NCBI RefSeq assembly: GCF_001701025.1
Contig: NZ_CP016793.1
Span: forward strand, 4,960,001-5,024,000
Length of the DNA stretch: 64,000 bases
Direction: 5' to 3'
Source of the DNA: Lentzea guizhouensis
GTDB taxonomy: Bacteria > Actinomycetota > Actinomycetes > Mycobacteriales > Pseudonocardiaceae
Below, piece by piece: positions 57,140-64,000 of the stretch. A program made the translations under genes and the position numbers. How positions within the stretch are numbered: position 1 is the first letter of the stretch; the number at the start of each line of letters is the position of its first letter. The notes beneath the pieces are model-generated. The model was not told the origin of the DNA, made no database searches, and was given only the letters and a program-made list of their open reading frames with translations.

Positions 57140-59894
57140 ATGCCTCGTGCAGAACGGCCCTTGGACGCCGTCGACACCGAACTGGGCAGGTTCGCCGCCG
57201 ATCTCCGCAGGTTGCGGGACGAGGCCGGCAAGCCCGCCTACCGCGCGCTGGCCGCCAAGGCGCACTACTCGGCCGCCACGCTGTCCGACGCGGCCGGTGG
57301 GCGCAAGCTGCCCTCGCTCGCCGTCGCCCTCGCCTACGTCAAGGCGTGCGGCGGCGACCCGGTCGAGTGGGAACGGCGGTGGCGGGCCATCGCCTCGCCG
57401 CCGGAGCCGACGACCGGTGCGGCGCCGTACGTGGGGCTCCAGGCGTTCCAGCCGGAGGACGCCGACCGCTTCTTCGGGCGCGAGCAGCTCACCGCGAAGC
57501 TCGTCGACCTGGTCGGGCGCCGCTCGTTCGTCGGCGTGTTCGGGCCGTCGGGCTGCGGCAAGTCGTCGCTGCTGCGCGCCGGTCTGCTGCCGCGGCTCGA
57601 CCACGCGCTGGTCCTCACGCCCGGTGTGCACCCGGCCGACGAGTGCGCGATCCGGCTCGCCCAGCTCACCGGCGGGTCCGCGGTGGCGCTGCGACGAGAG
57701 CTCGCCGACCCCGCCGCCCTGGGACTGCGGATCCGCCAGCACGACGCGCGCCTCGTGCTGGTCGTCGACCAGTTCGAGGAGGTCTTCACGCTCGCCGGGC
57801 CGGAGCAGCGCGACTGGTTCGTGCCGGCCCTCGTGCGGTCGCCGCACGTCGTCATCGGCGTCCGCGCGGACTTCTACGGCCACCTCGCCAGGCACCCCGA
57901 ACTGGTCGAGGCGATCGAGGGCGGCCAGTTCCTGGTCGGCCCGATGACCGGTGACGAGCTGCGCCGCGCCATCACCGAACCCGCCCGCCACGCCGGTGCC
58001 ACCGTCGAGACCGCGCTGGTCAGCAGGCTGATCGCGGACGTCGCCGGCGAGGCGGCCGCGTTGCCGCTCGTGCAGCACGCGCTGGCGGAGACCTGGCAAC
58101 GCCGCCGCGGCATGACCGTCACACTGGCCGGCTACGAGGAGGTCGGCGGCGTCGAGCACGCCATCGCCCGCACCGCCGAGTCCGTCTACGCCGAGCTCTC
58201 CCCGGCGCAGCGGCAGACCGCGCGGCACGTCTTCCTGCGCCTCATCGCACTCGGCGAGGGGACCGAGGACACCAAGCGCCGCGCCCTGCGCGCCGGTCTC
58301 GACCCCGCGGTGCTCGACCGGCTCGCCACCGCGCGTCTCGTCACGCTGTCCACGCAGCACGTCGAGCTCACGCACGAGGCGCTCATCCGCTCGTGGCCGC
58401 GGCTGCGCGACTGGGTCGCCGCCGACCGCAACACCCTGCGCGTGCACCACCAGCTCACCGAGGCCGCCGCCGACTGGGACGGCCAGGACCGCGACGTCCT
58501 CTACAAGGGCGTCCGGCTGGCGCAGGCGGCCGAGCTGGACCCGGACTCGCTCACCGAGTCCGAGCACGCCTTCCTGCGGGCGAGCCGAGCTGACGACCGG
58601 CGCCGTGACCGCCTCGCACGCACGGTCGTCGTCGTCCTGTCGGTGCTCGTGGTGCTGCTCGCGGGCACGGTGGTGTTCGCCGTGGCCAAGTCCCAGGAGG
58701 CGGCGAACCGCAGCGAGGCCGCCGAGGCGGCGGCGGCCGCGGCCCAGGCCCGGTGGCTGCTCAACTCGGCGCGCTGGAGCAGGGCGCGATCCGGCTCGCG
58801 CTGGCCGCGTACACGGTGGCCCAGACCGACGCGACCCGCGACGTCCTGCTCAGCGCCGACGCGCTCGTGCGCCGCGACCTGCCCGCCGCCCGGGGCCGTC
58901 CGACCCGGTTCGCCAAGGTCGACGGCGGCCGGTTCTTCGTGCGCACCGCGGACGGTGCCGAGGGCGCGGCCGTACCGCCGGTACGGCCGGCACCGAGCTG
59001 TGGGACCTGCGGGCCGGCCGGACGGAGCCGCACCTGGCGTTGCCCGGCCGCCCGCTGCGGATGAGCGAGGACGACCAGCGTGTGGTCGTGGCCGGTGCCC
59101 AGGGCGCCGAGCTGCTCGACGTGTCCGACCCCGCGCGCCCGTTCAAGGTCGCGGACCTGCCCGTCTCCAGCTTCACCGCCACCACGAACGCCCGCCTCGA
59201 CGTGCTCGCCGACCTCGTGCCGGACGCCCGCAGGGGACGGGCGCCGAAGGTCTGGCTCCTCGACGGCGGCGGCTGGCGCGAGGTCGCGGTGCCCGGCGAC
59301 CGGGAGGCGATCGGCGTGCGGCTGTCACCGGACGGCCGCACGCTCGCGGTGAAACGGCTCGACGGCTTCTGGGAGCTGTGGCGGCTCGAGGGCGACCAGG
59401 CCCGCCTGATGAGCGAGACGGTGATGGGCGTCTGGCAGACCGCCTACGAGTTCAGCGGGGACGGCAGGTTCCTGATCCAGGCCGGGTCGGACCTCGCCAC
59501 CGCGGAGGTCTGGGACGTCTCCGACCCGGCGACCCCCGTCCTCTGGGCCGACTTCCCGCTGCCGTCGGCCAACGACACCACGCTGGTCGAGTTCTCCGCC
59601 GACAGCCGCCACGTGCTGGTCGCCTCCGACCGCGGCGCGCACGTGTGGGACCTGAGGCGGCAGCACCGGCCGGAGCGGATCGCCGCGTTCGAGGCCTTCC
59701 CGGAGGACATCACCGCCGTCGACCACTGGCCGGCGACCGGCGAGTTCGCCGTGGTGGTCCGCGGCGAGACCGTCTGGCCGTTGCGCACGGACCCCGACCA
59801 GGTCGTGAAGGACCAGTGCCGCGGCTATGCGTCGTTGTCGGCGTCGGAATGGGCGACCTACTTCCCGGACATGGGTCAGGTCGAGGTGTGCTGA
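57140..59894 (+). CDS. HTH-nSTAND1 NTPase with WD40-like C-terminus, copy 1 (frame broken twice)
   Basis: ATG 57140. Residues 1-85 are an XRE-like helix-turn-helix (YRALAAKAHYSAATLSDAAGGRKLPSLAVALAYVKAC). An nSTAND1 NTPase follows: YVGLQAFQPEDADRFFGRE, Walker A GPSGCGKS (~135-142), Walker B VLVVDQFEE (~206-214), then helical regions and a membrane helix (~493-517). The beta-propeller-like rest (VLLSADALVRRDL, GTELWDLRAG, GVRLSPDGRTLAVKRLDGFWELW, VEFSADSRHVLVASDRGAHVWDL) needs three frames: shifts near 58775 and 58970-58985. The original frame happens to stay open to 59950 but is nonsense after the first shift. Such proteins sense and signal in conflict or developmental systems. It may be decayed, or the sequence may have indel errors. 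Confidence 0.85.
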
Positions 59895-59912
59895 GACCGT
59901 CTGCCGAGGGGG

Positions 59913-60146
59913 TCAGTCGCCGCAGGGCAGGCCGAGGCAGCTCGCGTTGACGTGCATGGGCCTGGGGTCGTCGCGCAGGTGGCCGCGGTACCAGCCGTCA
60001 CCGGCCCACGCCTCGACGAAGAAGCGGGTGCCTTCCGGGATGAAGCGGAGCGGTTCGCCCGGCCACGTCACGTGCACGCCCCGGGCGATCTCGCAGACCA
60101 TGCGGGCCGGTGCTCCCGGTACCGCGGTCGCGGAGTCGATGGACAC
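59913..60146 (-). CDS. small protein of unknown function between nSTAND genes
   Basis: 77 residues from GTG 60146, chosen for the GAGGGAG ribosome-binding site just upstream; a longer reading to 60242 has no such site. It reads MSIDSATAVPGAPARMVCEI and continues VHVTWPGEPLRFIPEGTRFF, VEAWAGDGWYRGHLR, ending MHVNASCLGLPCGD. It looks like a small beta-barrel, perhaps SH3-like, with three Cys and no signal peptide. Convergent with copy 1 and divergent from copy 2. I do not recognise the family. Confidence 0.6.
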   Translation of the reverse strand: MSIDSATAVPGAPARMVCEIARGVHVTWPGEPLRFIPEGTRFFVEAWAGDGWYRGHLRDDPRPMHVNASCLGLPCGD

Positions 60147-60419
60147 GTCAGATCTCCCTCGTCGATGCCGGTTTCCCGTGACCGGCTGGTTCGAATGTAG
60201 GGACGATCGCGTTGTCCAGCTTCGTTCCACACCGATGGACAACGTGGAGTTAACAAGGGTTTAGCCGTGGGGTGGAATCTGGTGCCACCCCACGGCGACA
60301 CCCGGCACCGGTTCGGGGCGCGAGCACCGGGGTTCTTCCCCGCCGGCCGACGTTAGGTCGAACGGGTTGTTCACGGTCACGCGTTGGCCGCTGAACAAAG
60401 TTCTCTGAACAATGACGGG

Positions 60420-63122
60420 GTGCCGAGACGGGAACGCCCTCTCGACGAGGGCGAGAGCGGGCTCCTGCAGTTCGCCGCGGACCTCCGCAGGCTGCGGGAG
60501 CGGGCCGGCGGCCCCACCTACCGGGAGCTGAGCCGGCGGGCGCACTACTCGGCGGCGGCGTTGTCGGAGGCGGCGGGCGGGCGCAAGCTGCCGAGCCTCG
60601 CGGTGACGAGGGCGTACGCGAAGGCCTGCGCGGCCGACCCGGACGAGTGGGAGCTGCGGTGGCGTGCCGTCGCCGAGACGCAGCCGCAGGCGAGCGGGGA
60701 CAGCCCGTACGTCGGGCTCAAGGCGTTCGAACCCGGCGACGCGCCGAAGTTCTTCGGCCGGGAGCGGCTCACGGTCGAGCTGCTGACGACGAAGAACCGG
60801 TTCACCGGTGTGTTCGGACCGTCCGGGGTGGGCAAGTCGTCGTTGCTGAAAGCCGGTCTGGTCGCGCGCACGGACGGCCCGGTGCTGTTGTTCACGCCCG
60901 GCGCGCACCCGCGGGAGGAGTGCGCGATCGCGCTGGCACGGCTCACCGGTGAGGACGCGGTGGAGCTCGCCGGCGAGCTGGAGGACCCCGGCAGGCTGGC
61001 GGAGAAGCACGGCGGGCTCGTCGTCGTGGACCAGTTCGAAGAGCTGTTCACGTTGTGCCGCGACGAAGCACATCGAGCGTGGCTCATCAGTGCGCTCATC
61101 GGGTGCGGCAAGGTCGTCATCGGCACGCGCGCCGACTACTACGGCCACTGCGCGCAGTACCCGGAGCTGGTGGAGGCGCTGCGGTCCAGCCAGGTCATGG
61201 TCGGCGCGATGACGCCGGACGAGCTGCGGCTCGCGATCACCGAACCCGCGGCCCACGTCGGCGCCAAGGTGGAGACCGCGTTGCTGGCCAGGCTGATGGC
61301 CGACGCCGTGGGCCAGGCCGCCGTTCTCCCGCTGCTGTCGCACGCGCTCGCCGAGACCTGGCAGCACCGGCGGGGCATGACGCTCACGCTCGCCGGTTAT
61401 GAAGAGGTCGGCGGGCTCGAGCACGCCGTCGCCCGCACGGCCCAGGACCTGCTGGCCGGTCTCGCCACCGAGGAGCAGGTCAAGCGCGTGCTGCTGCGGC
61501 TCGTGACCGCCGAGAACACCAAACGCCGCGCCCACCGCGACGAGCTCGAAGCCGACGAGCACGTGCTGGCCGCCCTGGCCGCCGCCCGGCTGGTCGTGCT
61601 CGACCGCGACGGTGTCGAGCTCGCGCACGAGGCGTTGATCCGCAGCTGGCCCGCGTTGCACGGCTGGGTCGAGGAGAACCGGGAGAACATCAAGGCGCAG
61701 CGCGAGATCACCGACGCCACCGCGACGTGGGAGGCGCTCGACCGCGACGCCGGGGTGCTGTTCCGCGGCCGCCGGCTCGCGAACGTCCCCGCCGAGCTCG
61801 CGCTGAACTCCCGCGAGCGCGCGTTCCTGGCGGCGAGCCGGGCCGCGGAGGACGAGGTCACGACCAGTGCGCGAAGACGCAACCGGCGGCAGCGCCAGCT
61901 GCTGGCCGTGCTGGTCGCGTTGCTGGTGGTCGCCGCGAGCTCGACGGTGTTCGCCTTGCAGGCCACCAGGAACGCCGAGGAGCAGCGCACCACGACCGCC
62001 GTGCTCAAGGCGGTCACCGAGGCCGCCGCGTTGCGCCAGGACAACCCGGCGCTGGCCCAGCAGCTGGCGTTGGCCGCCTACCAGCTGGTGCCGCTCCCGC
62101 AGGCCCGCAACGCCCTGCGCCAGGAGGACGTGCCGGCGCAGACCCTGCGCGCGGCGGACGCCGAGGTCACCGCGCTGGTCGTCGGCCCGACACAGCAGCA
62201 GGTCGCGACCGGCCACCGCGACGGCGAGGTCGTGCTGACCACGCTCGACGACCTGCCGGCCCCGCGCACGTCGTACGAGGCCACCCGGCACGACGGCCCG
62301 GTCACCGCGATGGCCGTGGACCCGGCGGGCGGCCTGCTCGCCTCGGTGGGCGAGGACGGCTCCGTGCACCTCGTCGACATCTCCCTCGGCAAACCGCGCG
62401 ACCTGGGTCCCCTGCCCGCCCGCGCCACCGCGGTCGCCTGGCGGAGCAGCACCCTGGTGACGACCGACCTCGACGGCGCGCTGAGCTTCTGGACCGGCCT
62501 GCGGGACGGTCGCCCCGCCTGCTCGCCACCGCCCAGCCCGGCCTCGGCCCGCTGACCGCGCTCTCGTTCCGCGCCGACGGCCGCGTGCTCGCCGCCGTCA
62601 CCACCGGCCGCGCCGTGCACCTGCTCGACACCGCCGACCCGCGCCGTCGTCCCGCTCTCGCTCACCACGGAGTTCGCCGGCCGCGCCAGTTCGCCGGCGA
62701 CGACCTGCTGATGACCACCAACCGCACCGCCGTCCACCTCTGGGACGCGGCCGACGCCCGCACCCCGGTCCTGCGCGCCGTGATCCGTCCGGCGGCGGCG
62801 AGGTCACCGGCACCTGGCTGAGCACGGGCGGCCTCGCGGTGGCGACCGACGACGGCCTGGTCCGGCTGTGGCAGCTCGGCGCGGGGAGCCGGTCGAGGTG
62901 GCCCTGCTGCGGGGGCACGCGGGCCCGGTGCACGCGGTCGGCCTCACGCCGAAGGGCGACGAGGTGGTGACCGGTGGGGCGGACCGGGCGGTGCGGTTGT
63001 GGAACGTCGACCTGCGCGACCCGGCGGTCCGCATCTGCGAGCAGGCGGTCCCGCGGATGACCGGAACCGAGTGGGACCGCTACTTCGCCGGCCTCGACTT
63101 CGCCCCGCCGTGCCGCGACTGA
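60420..63122 (+). CDS. HTH-nSTAND1 NTPase with WD40-like C-terminus, copy 2 (several frameshifts)
   Basis: GTG 60420 aligns with the ATG of copy 1 (MPRRERPLDE versus MPRAERPLDA). HTH ~30-75, FFGRERLTVE, Walker A GPSGVGKS (~133-140), Walker B LVVVDQFEELF, the helical LPLLSHALAETWQHRRGMTLTLAGYEEVGGLEHAVARTA, and a membrane helix (~490-510, RQLLAVLVALLVVAASSTVFAL). The first frame ends at 62555. WD40-like units continue in other frames (GPLTALSFRADGRVLAAVTTG; LLMTTNRTAVHLWDAAD; STGGLAVATDDGLVRLWQL; GPVHAVGLTPKGDEVVTGGADRAVRLW) to a TGA at 63122. About five shifts are needed, near 62512, 62645, 62690, 62790 and 62875. Either a decayed gene or indel errors. Confidence 0.82.
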
Positions 63123-63136
63123 CCGCTTCTCGACTG

Positions 63137-63187
63137 TCACGCGGGAGTCCCGCGTGCCCCTCAGGGGAACGCGGGACTCCCGCGTGA
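63137..63187. repeat. nested palindromic element, possible terminator
   Basis: TCACGCGGGAGTCCCGCGT (63137-63155) and ACGCGGGACTCCCGCGTGA (63169-63187) are perfectly complementary. Each arm is itself a palindrome (GCGGGA.TCCCGC), and the loop (CCCC-TCA-GGGG) pairs too. It lies 14 bp after copy 2. It may end transcription or be a dispersed palindromic repeat of the genome. Confidence 0.7.
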
Positions 63188-63346
63188 CCGAAGTGTCCGG
63201 GTGCGACGGTGAGCCACCGGCTGATAACGGTGTGGAGTCCCCGTTCGTGTGACGTTCGCGCGTCGGCGAACATCCGGGTCATGACCGGTTAGCGTGGTGT
63301 TGGACGCCAGGCGAACCTCTGGTGGACAATCCGGCCGGGAGGCGGC

Positions 63347-64000
63347 ATGCCACGAGGGGAACGACCGCTGGGGCCGGAGGACACCGCACTGCTCCGGTTC
63401 GCCGGTGACCTGCGCAGACTTCGTGACCACGCGGGCAAACCGAGCTACCGGGAGCTCGCGCGGCTGGCGAACTACTCGCCCACGGCCCTGTCCGACGCGG
63501 CGGGCGGGCGGAAGCTGCCGTCGCTCGCGTTGACCCTGGCGTTCGTGCGCGCCTGTGATGGTGACCCCCAGGAGTGGACGAAGCGGTGGCGGGAGCTCGC
63601 GGCCGAGCAGGTCTCGCCGTTGCAGCCCAGTGCGCCGTACGTGGGCACCGCGCCGTTCCACGAGAAGGACGTCAAGAAGTACTTCGGGCGTGAGGCACTC
63701 GTCGAGCAGGTGCTGGCCCACGACAAGCCGTTCACCGCGGTGTTCGGGCCCTCCGGTTCCGGGCGCACCTCCCTGCTCGAGGCCGGTCTGCTCCCCGCGC
63801 TCGACCACGCCGTGGTCATCACCCCCGCGAACGCCCCCGCCGGCCGTCCGCTCGACGCGCTGGCCGCCGCCCTCGCCGGCCTCTTCGACACCACCGCGGC
63901 GCAGCTCGCCGCCGAGCTCGCGGCCGACCCGGACCACCTGCGGCTGCGCGTCCGGCAGCACTGCCCCGGCCTCGTCCTGCTCGTCGACGACTTCGAGCGA
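63347..64000 (+). CDS. HTH-nSTAND1 NTPase, copy 3 (runs off the window, Walker A Lys replaced)
   Basis: ATG 63347, 218 codons visible. The N-terminus MPRGERPLGPEDTALLRFAGDLRRLRDHAG and HTH (YRELARLANYSPTALSDAAGGRKLPSLALTLAFVRAC) match copies 1 and 2. YVGTAPFHEKDVKKYFGREALVEQV follows. The P-loop reads GPSGSGRTSLLEAG (134-147), so the invariant Lys is Arg140 (codon CGC). Walker B is LVLLVDDFER at the window end. With Arg in this position ATP binding would be weakened; the protein could be a non-hydrolysing partner of the others. The HTH plus NTPase order marks it as the same family. Confidence 0.9.
   Translation, partial: MPRGERPLGPEDTALLRFAGDLRRLRDHAGKPSYRELARLANYSPTALSDAAGGRKLPSLALTLAFVRACDGDPQEWTKRWRELAAEQVSPLQPSAPYVGTAPFHEKDVKKYFGREALVEQVLAHDKPFTAVFGPSGSGRTSLLEAGLLPALDHAVVITPANAPAGRPLDALAAALAGLFDTTAAQLAAELAADPDHLRLRVRQHCPGLVLLVDDFER

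Noticed and set aside
58980..59950. Extension of nSTAND copy 1 in its original frame to 59950
   Set aside because: After the first shift the frame is Arg/Pro/Ala nonsense; WD40-like sequence continues in another frame to the TGA at 59892-59894.

Overview
The window comes from a high-GC actinobacterium, most likely of the order Pseudonocardiales (Lentzea/Saccharothrix/Actinosynnema-like). This rests on the strong G/C bias at third codon positions, the many GTG starts and 4-nt stop/start overlaps, the actinobacterial rrn operon, the DesK-type kinases and HTH-nSTAND-WD40 proteins, and a backbone gene order that I recall from Mycobacterium tuberculosis (pheST, argCJBDFR(G)H, mpg, tyrS, TPR protein, HAD, tlyA, nadK, recN, steA, mctB, pyrG, nudix, xerD, parA, scpAB, rluB). 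Genus assignment is inference; no search was run.

Layout. 0-12.8 kb: 5' end of an HSP90-family gene, divergent pheST with a clear terminator, then lineage-specific genes (secreted protein, GNAT acetyltransferase, AlkD-like repair protein, second secreted protein, a frameshifted remnant), sthA, and a response regulator with two tandem paralogous histidine kinases that carry an unusual C-terminal membrane-anchored Cys-pair domain. 12.9-20.9 kb: arginine operon argCJBDF-argR-argH, nearly every junction overlapping, with a deleted remnant of argG in the place of argG, then a 3-methyladenine glycosylase. 20.9-23.6 kb: an accessory island with a SMI1/leucine-rich-like protein, a TIR protein whose expected catalytic Glu is Gln, and a small membrane protein. 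23.7-30.7 kb: tyrS and a complete 16S-23S-5S rrn operon without spacer tRNA.

30.8-38.2 kb: a TPR protein with a giant Arg/Gly/Asp/Ser repeat region, HAD phosphatase, a 57-aa small protein, tlyA, nadK, recN. 38.2-43.6 kb: a repeat-rich non-coding stretch followed by nine head-to-tail, translationally overlapping, paralogous four-helix membrane proteins, most with a conserved cytosolic tail motif (DDDTPPFGI). This array interrupts the conserved recN-steA neighbourhood and is the best candidate for an undescribed system. 43.7-57.1 kb: steA, mctB/steB, a SMI1-like protein, a methyltransferase, pyrG, a Nudix ADP-ribose pyrophosphatase, DUF2752 and TM2/DUF1707 proteins, ald, xerD, an ArsR-type regulator, then parA, a ribbon-helix-helix-like protein, scpA, scpB and rluB in one overlapping unit.

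57.1-64 kb: three consecutive HTH-nSTAND(-WD40-like) NTPase genes. The first two have several apparent frameshifts confined to their C-terminal repeat halves; the third has Arg in place of the Walker A Lys and runs off the window.
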